Origin: Ambrosia x helenae
Lineage: Eukaryota > Streptophyta > Magnoliopsida > Asterales > Asteraceae
Direction of reading: 5' to 3'
Length of the DNA stretch: 64,000 bases
Assembly: GCA_030844895.1 (NCBI GenBank)
Contig: CM061233.1
Location: 30,996,310-31,060,309 of the forward strand
Of this stretch, positions 11,932 to 22,282 are shown one piece after another (position 1 is the stretch's first letter; every line of letters starts with the position of its first letter). The notes under the pieces are model-generated. The model had not been told where the DNA came from. It did not search any database and saw nothing but the letters and a program-made list of their open reading frames with translations. A program made the position numbers and the translations under genes.

Positions 11932-11932
11932 A

Positions 11933-11945
11933 TTGGTATTAGAGC
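11933..11945 (+). other. Primer-binding site of element B
   Basis: TTGGTATTAGAGC, one mismatch to the initiator-Met tRNA complement TTGGTATCAGAGC, one base after the 5' LTR. Confidence 0.85.
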
Positions 11946-14345
11946 AAACAGCTGAAGCGAATAAGAACTCCATTAGGCTTCAACTGTAAACCCTAGGATC
12001 CTAACCTTTGAAGTCATAAAGTTTATTTCGGTTTGGAGAACCGAAACATGACGAATGAACTGGAGATGCAACAAGGTGATGCCGAACGAGTCGACCATGG
12101 GTACTGAACACATTAGGATGAGACCTTACCAGGAACACTCGAGTAAACTAGCGGGACCAACCACAAGAAAGTGAGATGTCATGATTTTTAATGAGAATGT
12201 ACTTGGATTCTTAAGTGAGGCGAGGAAGTGATTATGGTCGCGAACATAATCATGAATCCGCAGGCATAACGGCATTTCGGGGATATTTTCATAAAGATCA
12301 TGAGAGTAGGATTAACGCCCTTGAACGGAAATTTGTGTGAACCACTCGGTTTGTTACCGACAAGATAGAAATACACCTTACCTTTAGTACTTTTTGGTCT
12401 TCTAAACATAATGTTCCCATCCGATGGATGATAGTCTTGAACCCATTGAATGATTCTCCGTCATTTCTTAGAACCCTTGATAGAGTTATCCGTGAGAAGT
12501 TCCTTGTTTATGTAACCAACATTCCAAACTTCTATTATCGAAAACCAAACTCATACTCGATGCTCCGTTCTTGGTCATGAAACCTTACTTAAGACATCCC
12601 TTGAGACTTGAAATCGTTCATTGAACCCTTGTGCATAATCTTTCAATTGGAGATATCAAGAGATAACGCTCAAACAAGCGTGTTGAACTCTATTCGTCGC
12701 ATTCTCCTTTATTTCATTTCACAAAAATCTTGAAACTCCATGAGTACTTTAGCGAAACTATGAGCAAAATCATCCCACTGTACTCATAAATCTAGGGATC
12801 TTTCCGTTTTGTCAAACAAAAAGCTCTTGGACACCATGATTTAAACCTCTCCGGTAACATTTAAGTGTGTAACTTTCGTGTTTGTTCCTTGTCCTCTAGA
12901 TATTTCCGTTCCTTTCAGATTGTACAAACTCCTGAAACCTATGTGAACATCAAGAAAACTCTTTCTGTTTGTTATGAAACTATTAATTCCGACCAAAGCA
13001 AAACATTTGCACTTTCCCCATGCTATCCAAAATTTTACTAGTCATTGCATTTCGATCATTCTTGTTATTCGAGTGAGTGTCATTAAGAAACATGACACCT
13101 TAATGTAAGGTAAATTGGCGATCACGGTCCCGATCGTAATCGCGAATCTACACGTACGTTATGGTGGTATGAAATTCCATGAAGGTTTTTGGGAAAGATT
13201 ATCAGTACGTTTTTGAAGTACCAAAGGTGTGGTGGGTTAGCTGCGGTACACCCTATATATAAACACCGATGGTACATCAGGAACGGGACTGGAAATCAAT
13301 CCAAAGATAAATCATATCCCTTGAAAAAAAAGACTTTCAGTACGTTTCTGAGGAATCAAAGGTGTGGTGGGTTAGCTGCGGTACACCCTATATATAAACA
13401 CCAATGGTACGTCAGAGATAAGATTGGAAGTCTGAATCAGAATAAATTCTAGTTTGTTTTCAGACATTGTATCCAACCGGATGTTCTTTTCAAATTGATA
13501 AACGAAACCATTGATTCTGATCAAAATTTCGCAATCTATGCGAAGATGATACGATCGATGTGAAAGCAAAGAAAAGATTTGAACTCTCTATTTTTCCAGT
13601 GAATCTCTTCGGCCAAAACCAGAAGATACCTTTCCGTTAACTGACGCTGAGGTTTCCCAAGAATTTGTTTTATAAACCTTCTTGTGAGAAATGGAAACGC
13701 CCAATCCATTTCGGTCCTGTATGGTGAACGACAAGGAGAACACTCAATATAAAGAGTACTTCTTTACCAAAGCCCAAGTGACGCCCAACTTGGTAGGTGT
13801 AAAGTTGGTTTCCTTTTGCTCGTCCATTCGACTGCCTTTCATCCCTCCCCATTGACACGTTTCGTTAGACTGATAAGGAAATGAAACAGGATCATTCTTA
13901 AAACCACTCGAACGACCAGGAGCTCGAGGAATTTGCAGGTCCTGTTTCCATGATTTCCATGTCATAGTTGTTTACCTATCCACTCAAAGCGATGATCGGA
14001 CAACTGAGTTGGTAAAACTTCGTGTACTCAAACATACCGTCCGACGGTCCCATTCCCACACCATCACCTCGTAGTTTGGATTGATTACACTCAGTATCAT
14101 TCTGTATTCTTACAAACCATAAAGCCATTTGGATAACGTAGTACGACCCTCTCAGAGCCCTAGTATCCATAGATACTTGTAACCTTATGGTGTGTTTAGG
14201 ATCTATTTCTTTAAATTGCCATAGTGTGAGCTATCTACCTAGTAATACAGCTATAAGTCCGCACTCATGAGTAACACTAGAGAATTAGATAACAGTAACC
14301 AGCTATGAGAACCGTGACTGAATTACAAGGTATTACCCCAACCAT
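11946..14345 (+). other. Non-coding internal region of element B
   Basis: About 2.4 kb without recognisable gag, protease, RT or integrase. ORFs on both strands stay below 90 codons and show no family motif. It presumably carries packaging and dimerisation signals only. The most ordered part is a pair of direct repeats at 13202-13283 and 13337-13418. Confidence 0.6.
13202..13418 (+). repeat. Pair of ~82-bp direct repeats inside element B
   Basis: Copies at 13202-13283 and 13337-13418 (offset 135 bp) share the run GGTGTGGTGGGTTAGC followed by TGCGGTACACCC and TATATATAAACACC, with a few substitutions near the edges. Each contains a TATATATAAA box. An in-frame 87-codon ORF (13189-13452) spans both, but the repeat rather than selection may explain it. 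Confidence 0.8.
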
Positions 14346-14381
14346 AATTTCGCGGGCGAAATTCTTTTAAGGGGAGGAGAA
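14346..14381 (+). other. PPT hairpin and polypurine tract of element B
   Basis: AATTTCGC (14346-14353) and GCGAAATT (14356-14363) pair perfectly around GG. AAGGGGAGGAGAA (14369-14381) is the PPT and ends at the base before the 3' LTR. Confidence 0.85.
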
Positions 14382-16390
14382 TGTAGCAACCCGGTCCAGA
14401 CCCCCAAAATTTTTTGTGTTTTTAGTACCGTTTTATAATTAATAGTAACCAAATAAATAATAGAAGTAATATATTAACCAAGACGATTACGTACGGAATT
14501 GAAAACCGAACCGAATAATATGAACAATATTATTATAGTACGCGTACAAGACCGAGTTAAAACGCATTAACGAACCTAAAACCGGACCCGAACCGAATGG
14601 GGTGAGTCAACAAGGGAGGACATGTGTCCTTCCCTTGGCTTGCCAACCCATCCATAAAACTATCAATGGTTTATAAAAACCATTTAACACAATCCTATAT
14701 AAAAACCCAACCCTTTTTACCCTTCCCCTTTGTCTGATTATCAAACACACACACACACAATATGTTAGAGAGAGAAAGTGAGTGAGCTAGTGAGAGAAGA
14801 AGAGGAGCCGGAGGTGCTCCGCCACCGCCTCCGGCGGAGCTCCGGTAGCCAGACACCCCAACCAACCCCCTCACCTTCACCCTTTCACCAATTATTAAGA
14901 GAGAGAGAGAGAGAGAGAGAGAGATAGGGGGGGCAGATCTGGAAGAATCTAGAGAGAGAAAGTTGAGCAGAGGAGAGAGAGACGCAGACGAAGAGAGAGA
15001 GAGGCAGAGAACCAGAGGGAGAAGGAGAGTGACCAGAGAAGAAGAGGAAACGGAGGGCGACGGTGGTTGAGTGGTGGTTCCAGCGGCTGCGACGCCTCCT
15101 CTGTGACCGGAACATCATCAATAGAGGTAACCCCATAACCCCTTCTCCTATGATATAGTTGATGGTGGATTACAATACGGTTCGGTGACGGTGGGGTTAT
15201 CAAGGTGTTGGCTAGCAGTGGTCATAATGGGTTCTTATGGTGGCTGAAGTCAAGGGTAAGTGTTCGATGGTGGTTGCAGGCAGCGGCGGTGGTGTTGGTT
15301 TTGGGATGGAGCTACGGTGGTGGTCGAGTACCGGGCTCAGAAGTGTTGAGCAGTGGTCTCGATGGTTGGGTTAGAATTAATCGTCGTGGTGGTTGTTCTC
15401 AGGTTAGGTGACGGGTCAACCTTCAGGTCAACAAGAGTCAACTATGGTCAACTAGGCAGTCAACACAGTCACCTGTGGTCGACAGGAAACGCGACTGGGA
15501 CGAAAGGTATAACCGGACGACTAAAATATTGACACGAACATGACCAAGTTAAATACACTCGAGCTCGTCCCCACCCGTGACCTTTATAAATAAAACCAAG
15601 ACTAATAATGTTTGTCGACTTAGGATTCGACCAGGAGAATACGAGTACAAGATACCAGACGTTTCAATAATTATAAACTATGCGTGTGCGTTACTTCCAG
15701 GTGAGTCCCGTGTACCTTCCCCACTTTTCATGTTTTACTGTTTTGGGGTGAATGCGTGCTTCCTTTTTATAAACTGCTTGATGTGACAAGATAGTAGCTG
15801 CCGAATAACCATACCGACACTCATTAATTGAGGGGATTGGGCCACTTAATATATGGGTAGCGCTACTTGGGGAAACCCCCACACACAGTGGATCCAGAAG
15901 CCCGGAAAACCCTCCACTGAGGCCTGCGGGCCGTTGTGACATGTATTTTGCCAGGAGAATCTATAATGGCAGTAGATAGATTTCGTGTTAGGTTTGAGGT
16001 GTCGCTTGTACATTACCATGTGTTGAACCGTGAGAACTTTACGAACTTGCTTTTGAAATAATAAACTTATTGAAAACCATTTAAACTAACGCACGGACTC
16101 ACTAGCGTAATTGCTGACCCAAAACCATTTTAAGCATGTGTTCAGGTAGATGTCTGAGTTTGAAGGATGGAGCAGCTACGACTCGGAGTATCCCTGGCGG
16201 ACGAATCAGAAGTCAAGCGAGAACCTTAAATATTACCCGAACTATTTGTATTAGAGAATGTACGGTATTTAGAAATGTAAACAATTATTTATAGAAATAT
16301 ATGGATTGCTTCCGCTGTTTGCTTGCATTGCGTGATGTTTTGGTAACCATCTGTATTTCCGACCGGGCCCACCTGGGTCGGGTTGTGACA
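14382..16390 (+). repeat. 3' LTR of element B
   Basis: It starts TGTAGCAACCCGGTCC and ends GGGTTGTGACA, 2,009 bp. TATA box at 14696-14703. It has about 0.3 kb (about 14840-15148) absent from the 5' LTR, including a (GA)n run near 14900, and lacks the 576-bp block of the 5' LTR (junction about 15515). Substitutions against the 5' LTR are scattered, so the insertion is not recent. Confidence 0.85.
15701..16145 (+). other. Predicted LTR intron, element B 3' LTR
   Basis: Same arrangement as in the 5' LTR and again exactly 445 nt: donor CAG|GTGAGTCC (15701), palindrome TAGCGCTA (15858-15865), acceptor GTTCAG (16145). The donor-complementary block has become ACTCACT. Confidence 0.45.
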
Positions 16391-16395
16391 CAGAG
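16391..16395. repeat. Target site duplication of element B, right copy
   Basis: CAGAG, identical to 9635-9639. Confidence 0.9.
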
Positions 16396-16477
16396 CGCGA
16401 CGAAGATTGGCTCTTACCTTTTCTTACCTATCTTTTCTTTCTTTTTCCTTTACTATCTTAGATAAGACTGAGTTCTT

Positions 16478-17060
16478 ATGATCAACGATAGGGTGGTTGA
16501 GGCCCTCGCATCTTTCCAAGCTAGTAAAGATCCATCTTGCTAAATCATTCATTTCCCCTGACTTCCACATTTGAACTTTCTTATTCCTTGAACGCACATG
16601 CCACAACAACAACCTACCATCATATTTTCAAGCCTTTTATTGGTCGTAAACCTCGATAACTCTAACGGAACTAAAGGAGACCGTCTGATTGCTTCGATAG
16701 TATAAGTCATTTCCATGTGCATTTGCCCCGGGCAGGATGGGGTAATGTATGCTACATGCACACTCGATGAGTTACAGATACTTGGATGGAGGACGTTGCA
16801 CCCTATGATGAAATCTAGAAATTTGACGGATGGATCTGAGATTGACGCCTGCATTACCAAGCTACGGGAGTTAGATACTTTGTGCTCAAATCTATTTAAC
16901 CTACTTTACCAGCGGACCGAATTTTATACCAAAAGGGTGGGTCCCAAAGATTCGTGGCTTGGCCACTACAGCTCACATACCCAGAATCTAACAAATCTTT
17001 CAACTCGCTCGCAAACACACTGACTAGGCTGTTGAGCGTGGTACTTTTCCGAAGCATGGT
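16478..17060 (+). pseudogene. gag pseudogene of A2
   Basis: From an ATG at 16478 the reading begins RVVEALASFQAS, like the N-terminal helix of element C Gag, and stops after 22 codons. Further on, shifted frames give FKPFIGRKPR and MCICPGQDGVMYATCTLDE (about 16715), equivalent to element C's MCSCPEGDRVKYASATLEG. No intact zinc knuckle is seen; the 17106-17200 stretch encodes Asn/Gly-rich linker. Gag would have formed the particle shell. Multiple frameshifts make it non-functional. Confidence 0.65.
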
Positions 17061-17229
17061 GCTTCATCTTCTACTTTTTGTGATAGCAAGAAAACGTGGG
17101 ATAGTGTGAGGTATAGGTCCTTCAACAACAACAACAACGGCAACAACAATAATGGGGCTCGTGGAATAGCAATTGTGAATGGCTCTGGTAAAGCTAGGAC
17201 TGACAACAATGTCGTGTCGGGTACGACAC

Positions 17230-17620
17230 TCTTGCTTCTGTTTTATATGATACTGGTGCGGACTATAAGGTTGTGTCATCAAAACTTAGCAAACAAATAG
17301 GGATGGTTCCTACCCTTCTTGATACCCCGTACACCATAGAGCTAGCTGATGGGAAGCCTGTTAAGGTAACCCACACCCATTGTGACTGTAAGCTTGAGCT
17401 AGATGGGCAATTGTTTGCCATCGACCTCCTACCTATCACCCTAGGTAGCTTTGACCTCGTGGTTGGCATGGACTGGTTGTCCAAGCAAGACACTGAAATT
17501 CTCTGTTAGGAGAAGATTATTCGTATTCCCCTCCCAAGTGGAGAACTTTTATCTGTACAGGGTGATCGTGGTGGTGCCATGGTGGGCATCATCTCCTTTT
17601 TGAAGGCCCAGAAGTGTATT
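17230..17620 (+). pseudogene. Protease pseudogene of A2
   Basis: Aspartic protease signature YDTGAD lies near 17246-17263, followed in the same frame by KLSKQIG and IELADGKPVKVTH, then LGSFDLVVGMDWLS (about 17450), matching element C's protease segment. An in-frame TAG after DTEILC (17507-17509) breaks it. The enzyme would have cleaved the Gag-Pol polyprotein. Confidence 0.75.
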
Positions 17621-19010
17621 CGTAAGGGCTGTCCAGCCATTTTGGCTAACATATCTGACACTCGAGCTGAAACTGAAACTAAGATTGAGGACATCCCAGT
17701 AGTCCGAGATTTCCCAGATGTCTTTCCAGAGGAACTACCTAGACTTCCGCCTGTTTGTCAAGTGGAGTTTCAAATTGATCTTGTACCTGGGGCAGCTCCA
17801 ATTGAACGCGCACCATACCACCTAGCACTAGGCAAACTTCAAGAAGTGTCTACCCAACTCCAAGAGCTATTGGATAGGGGCTTTATTAGACATAGTTCTT
17901 CACGATTGGGAACTCCAGTTCTGTTTGATAAGAAGAAGGATGGGAGTTTCCGCATGTGTATCGGAAGTTGAACAAAGTAACGTTTAAGAACCGCTACCCT
18001 TTGCCTCGTATTGATGACTTGTTCGACCAGCTTCAAGGGTCGAGTTTCTATTCTAAGATGGACTTGAGGTCAGGATACCATCAACTGAGAGTCCGAGAGA
18101 AGGATGTGGCGAAGACAGCCTTTCGAACTCGTTATGGACGTTATGAGTTTTTGGTGACGCCATTTGGGCTAACCAATATACCGGCTGTGTTCATGGATCT
18201 AATGAACCGTATGTGCAAGCCTTATTTGGACAAATTCATCATAGTGTTCATAGATGACATACTGATTTATTCCAAGAGCAGGGAAGAGCACGAGCAACAC
18301 CTGCAGCTGATCTTGGAACTCTTGAGAAATGAGTAGTTTTATGCAAAATTCTCTAAATGTGACTTTTGGATTCGAGAAGTTCAATTTCTTGGACATGTGG
18401 TTAACAAGGCAGGAATACATGTCGATCCCGCCAAGATTGATGCTATTAAAAAGAGGGAGGCTCCAAAACTCCCACAGAGGTGCGCCAGTTTCTTGGTCTT
18501 GCAGGGTATTATCGCAGATTCATTGAGGGATTCTCTAAGATCGCTCAACCCCCACTGCCTTGACACAGAAGGGTACTACTTACAAGTGGGGAGATGCCCA
18601 AGAATCTGCTTTTCAATTATTAAAATCAAAACTTTGCAGTGCACCTACACTGTCATTACCTGAGGGTACAGAGGACTTCGTGGTGTACTATGATGCGTCT
18701 ATCCAAGGGTTAGGGTGTGTGCTGATGCAGCGTGATAAGGTGATCGCGTATGCCTCACGTCAATTAAAGGTTCATGAGAAGAATTACACCACCCATAACT
18801 TGGAACTGGGAGCAGTGGTTTTTGCTCTAAAGATCTGGAGGCATTATCTCTATGGGACGAAGTGTACGATCTTCACTGACCACAAGAGCCTCCAACACAT
18901 ATTCGATCGATGGGTCGAGCTTCTGAATGATTATGGCTGTGCCATCAAATATCACCCAGGGAAAGCTAATGTAGTAGCTGATGCCTCAATCATAAGGAAA
19001 CGAAACCCAA
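17579..19010 (+). pseudogene. Reverse transcriptase-RNase H pseudogene of A2
   Basis: RT motifs in order: DFPDVFPEELP, KKKDGSFRMCI (frame lost here by a short deletion, about 17965), LNKVTFKNRYPLPRIDDLFDQ, DLRSGYHQLRV, FGLTNIP and FIDD (18247-18258, the catalytic YxDD box). A TAG at 18334-18336 ends the frame. RNase H follows at about 18560-18990 with VVYYDAS and FTDHKSLQHIFD, then lacks about ten residues before RWVELLNDYG. At least four disabling lesions. Close to element C pol, so the same chromovirus clade. Confidence 0.85.
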
Positions 19011-19014
19011 ACGG

Positions 19015-19630
19015 GTGCGAGCTTTACCACTCACTATACATTCTAATCTTCCTGATAAGATACGTGAAGCCCAGGGCGAGGCTTTGAAAGAAGAAAACAT
19101 CGGGCTTGAAACTTTACATGGTGCTGATAAGCACTTGGAACTGAAGACGGATGGTCTTCAATACTTCATGAAGCTCACACCTCTCAACATTCGGTACATC
19201 CTGGTTCGGACCAGATGTACCAAGATCTCAAAACTCTTTACTGGTGGCCAAACATGAAACCTGAAATAGCCACTTATGTTAGTAAGTGCTTAACTTGTGC
19301 GAAGGTTAAGATTGAATATCAGAAACCTTCAGGCCTACTCCAGCAACCAGAAATCCCTATGTGGAATGGGACGGGATTTCTATGGATTTCATCACAAAGC
19401 TTCTTAGAACGCCAACTGGCCATAACATAATTTGGGTTATCGTGGATCGTTTAACCAAATCGACACACTTTCTGGCAATAAAGGAAACGGACTCGCTGGA
19501 GAAACTAGCTAATCTCTACATCAAGGAGGTAGTCTCTAGGCATGGGGTGCCTACTTCTATTATATCTGATCGCGATGCGCGATTCACTTCTCATTTTCGT
19601 AAAACATTTTGGGAATTGTTCGGATTTGAG
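19015..19630 (+). pseudogene. Integrase pseudogene of A2, truncated
   Basis: The zinc-binding part ends YVSKCLTCAKVK (about 19275). The core has ISMDFITKL (first catalytic Asp) and IISDRDARF (second Asp, about 19567), with a frameshift near 19361. After FWELFG (about 19625) the sequence leaves integrase, so the catalytic Glu, the GPY/F region and any chromodomain are missing. The join to an LTR tail marks a deletion. Confidence 0.8.
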
Positions 19631-19639
19631 TGGAATTAT

Positions 19640-19966
19640 GTAATTTCTCACTTTGGTATCGTCACGTGTATTGTTGTTTTGCACGTACATAGTAATCGAG
19701 CATCCGGTTGCTCTCTTTTGAGCGAGTGATTAGCTTGCTTGTTCAACGCCAATTGCCTTGGATATTTTGGGTGTTGTATTTGTAAACGGTAATCCATTGA
19801 ATTTCTGTACTAGCTCAGGTTTTACTAGACTGGGGGTATAGTGAGTGCAAAAGTATCTAATATGCACATGAAATGACATAATCAAACAAAATGTGTGCGG
19901 ATGTTGACCTGGATTGTTGACTGGTGTCATAGTAAAACCCTGCAAGTGAAATTTGAGGGTGTGACA
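19640..19966 (+). repeat. Truncated LTR tail (3' end of A2)
   Basis: Ends AAATTTGAGGGTGTGACA, the same terminus as the A2 5' LTR and, in reverse orientation, element C. The preceding TAGTAAAACCCTGCAAGTG looks at least as close to element C's LTR end (GGTAAAACCCCGCACGTG) as to A2's (GGTATAAACACTGCAGTG). Whether it belongs to A2 or to a separate relic is not settled. Confidence 0.5.
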
Positions 19967-20133
19967 TGCTAAGCCAGTAATTTCCAATGGGGGGGGGGGG
20001 GTACTGGCTAAGCCAGTTGCCCTAAATGGTACGGGCAACTTGCACAACTAAAAATACCATATTTGACTTGTTTTTATCATTTCCACAACCCTAACTCACC
20101 CCTAAACACCCATTTATGACTCTTAACCTATGT
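19967..20133. other. Short spacer with a G13 homopolymer
   Basis: Contains GCTAAGCCAGTA and its near-inverse TACTGGCTAAGCCAG around thirteen Gs (19989-20001). No gene. The inverted arms could form a stem over the G tract. Confidence 0.6.
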
Positions 20134-20679
20134 TGTCACACCCTCAAATTCCACGTGCGGGGTTTTACCGCGAGACGCGTGACACACCAGGATCTCAGTC
20201 AACGATCACAATAAACATTCAACAAACATGCATTCATAATTATATTTAAAACCAAAATATCATGCTTTGAGCTGTAAACCAGCAGCGGAAGCATTCTTGT
20301 TTACAACCAAAAGACATATCATTGTTTACAAAACATTGTTTAATATGCTTCAAAATATTAGACGCTGTGCATGACTCCGTGCGCCTAGCCCATTAACTGC
20401 TACCTTAGCGACCTGAGAAAACATGCCAAAAATGTCAACATATAATGCTGGTGACCCGACATTCCACGTGTTAGATAAATACAAGACATCATGCAACATA
20501 TGCAATTAAACACTTAGCACGCGTAATAGTTCACCTAGTCTAGCATAATGTCCGTTTAACGCATAATCAGGTCCGAATACGTCTTACTAAGTCATTGGGT
20601 GTATCCCGGGGTTCCTAACATGTTCCTAGGTGTCAAATCGTGTTCCGGGATGTCAAAACGCGTTCACGACAGCAGTACA

Positions 20680-20835
20680 TGCGATTAGGAAGGTCACACG
20701 CGAGTAGGCATCAGCCTACAGGCGATTAGGGGCCTAATCGCATGAAGCATGAGGCGATTAGGGTCCTAATCGCCCCATATGTCTACATAATCGTATAGCA
20801 TCAGGTGATTAGGATTCCTAATCGCCTGTTGCTGC
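20680..20835. repeat. Palindrome cluster in element C LTR (leader side)
   Basis: Three back-to-back inverted repeats of the form GCGATTAGG-n2/3-CCTAATCGC, with stems of 9-12 bp, separated by CATGAAGCATGA and similar linkers. The same cluster is in the 5' LTR at about 28780-28935, where one arm that carries a G/T mismatch here is perfect. Downstream of the TATA box, so it would be transcribed. Confidence 0.85.
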
Positions 20836-21644
20836 TGTGTAACGGATTTTCGCGCGTTTAACCCTCCAAATCAGGTCCGAAACATGCAACAACACCCAAT
20901 ATCAAACCTAAATCATTTACCAACCCATTTCAAGCAAAAACCCCCGACATATCACTGATCTAGCATGTTCTATGCAATTATTTCCTAAAATGGCAAAGTA
21001 CTAGGTTTCACCTACCAACCTTATCTTTCCTTAAATGGAAACAATCAGATTTCAACCTCTACAAACATGTAAATCATCAAACCTCTGATCTAACATCTTC
21101 CTAGTATGAATCCTAACAACATTGCATCAACAATCATACCATAATCATCCTAAATCCTCAAGAACATACAAATGGGTCAAAATGCACATTTTCTTCAAAA
21201 CACCACAATAATGGCTAAAATTCTAAGACAACCTTCCTAATAATCTCTACATAGCAGAAGTACAATCATATCTTGAAAACATTCATGTTATAATCACCAA
21301 GAAGACCAACATATGCATGTAAACTTCACAAATAACAAGCATTAAGGTGTAGACTTGGTTTAGAACTCTTTTGAAAGGTTTTTAAAGACACAATTTAGTA
21401 AAACAAGGTCTGGACCTTTGGGGAACTCAAAATAACAACTTTACAAAGGTTAGGGATGAAGAACACACCTTGGGTTTTGTTAAAGGAAGGTGTGTAAGCT
21501 TGGAGATGGTGATTTTTGTAGCAAAAAGAGTTCCAGAGGTGTTTCAAGGTGTGTGGGTGGTTTGGGAGCAGCTAGGGTTGTTCTAGAGGTGTTTGGGGAG
21601 TTAAGGGTTCTATTTATAGGTGTTTTGACCCGGACTCTGCTGTT

Positions 21645-21775
21645 CATGCGATTAGCAGTGCATATCATGCGATTGGGGGCCTAATCGCATGAAACATCAG
21701 GCGATTAGGTCCCAATCGCCTGATATGTGTCCTACTCGCCCCAACATATAGGCGATCAGGGGTCCTAATCGCCCC
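21645..21775. repeat. Palindrome cluster in element C LTR (upstream of TATA)
   Basis: Three more members: CATGCGATT..AATCGCATG, CAGGCGATT..AATCGCCTG and GGCGATCAGG..CCTAATCGCC, lying 30-160 bp upstream of the minus-strand TATAAATA. The copy in the 5' LTR is at about 29741-29872. Position suggests DNA-level function (enhancer/protein binding); inference. Confidence 0.8.
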
Positions 21776-22153
21776 TGTGGTGCTGGAACGAGTTTTTGGC
21801 GCGTTAAACACTATTTTAACATATTTAAACACGTATTCGCATACCGATAAGTCACATAATGATTTCAAACATATAATGCATGATAACTAACACGTTTACA
21901 TCCGTTCACCAATTCCCGGACTCGAGACTCGTGTGTGCATTAAACCCGGCGATTCCACGAATCGCCGATCCTTGTACCCATAGTTATGGACCGACTCCCG
22001 ATGACCCCGCGGATCATCATAACGACTCCCGATGATTCCCAGAATCATCATACCGACTCGACTGACCCCGTTAAGGACGTAATATGCATGACTCGCTAAG
22101 GTAGACTTACTAGTTTAGTCAACGTTACTAACCTGAGTTTGCCGGGTGTCACA

Positions 22154-22190
22154 TCATCCCCCTGTTGAAAGAATTTTCGTCCCGAAAATT
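22154..22190 (-). other. PPT and hairpin 1 of element C
   Basis: On the minus strand, AATTTTCG-GGA-CGAAAATT (plus 22172-22190, perfect 8-bp stem) precedes CAACAGGGGGATGA, which abuts the LTR start TGTGACACCCGGC. Confidence 0.85.
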
Positions 22191-22243
22191 GCCCAAGGCC
22201 AAAAAGGAAGAGACGAAAGAGAAGAAAAATTTTCCGGTTGCCA

Positions 22244-22282
22244 CATCATCTCCCTGTTGAAAGGAATCTCGACCCGAGATTC
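22244..22282 (-). other. Second PPT-like unit with hairpin 2, element C
   Basis: About 90 bp upstream of the PPT in element orientation, the unit is repeated in diverged form: GAATCTCG-GGT-CGAGATTC (plus 22264-22282, perfect 8-bp stem), then CAACAGGGAGATGATG. The stem bases differ from hairpin 1 on both arms. It overlaps the pol stop codon (22281-22283). Confidence 0.8.

Larger units (their letters stand above)
9640..16390 (+). mobile_element. Element B: non-autonomous gypsy-type LTR element
   Basis: Two LTRs (9640-11931 and 14382-16390) flank a 2.45-kb internal region with a PBS and a PPT but no gag or pol. The perfect TSD CAGAG shows it inserted as a unit into A2. It must have been mobilised by another element's proteins (LARD-type). 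It carries the same PPT hairpin and LTR intron module as the chromoviruses here, pointing to a chromovirus partner. Confidence 0.85.
6931..19966 (+). mobile_element. Gypsy element A2, decayed and split by element B
   Basis: A Ty3/gypsy element with a 2.7-kb 5' LTR, a degenerate tRNA-iMet primer-binding site, broken gag-pro-RT-RNaseH-integrase, and an LTR tail ending GAGGGTGTGACA at 19966. Element B (9640-16390) is inserted only 20 bp into its internal region. All coding domains carry stops or frameshifts and the integrase is truncated. Flanks 6926-6930 and 19967-19971 do not form a convincing target duplication, so the 3' end may be rearranged. Confidence 0.75.
20134..22153 (-). repeat. 3' LTR of element C
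   Basis: Plus-strand ends TGTCACACCC and GGGTGTCACA; 2,020 bp. TATAAATA on the minus strand at 21611-21618. It lacks the roughly 640 bp that the 5' LTR has between 27911 and 28552, with TGGTGA at the junction. The lost piece includes the intron donor and the ATAGATCTAT palindrome; the acceptor (near 20412) remains. Confidence 0.9.

Noticed and set aside
13670..14170. Minus-strand ORFs in the element B internal region as a captured gene
   Set aside because: Three short overlapping frames without motifs or shared homology to each other; no splice logic found.
20680..20835. CRISPR-like spaced repeats
   Set aside because: Repeats are palindromes with unequal short spacers inside a plant LTR; no cas-like gene and a eukaryotic context.
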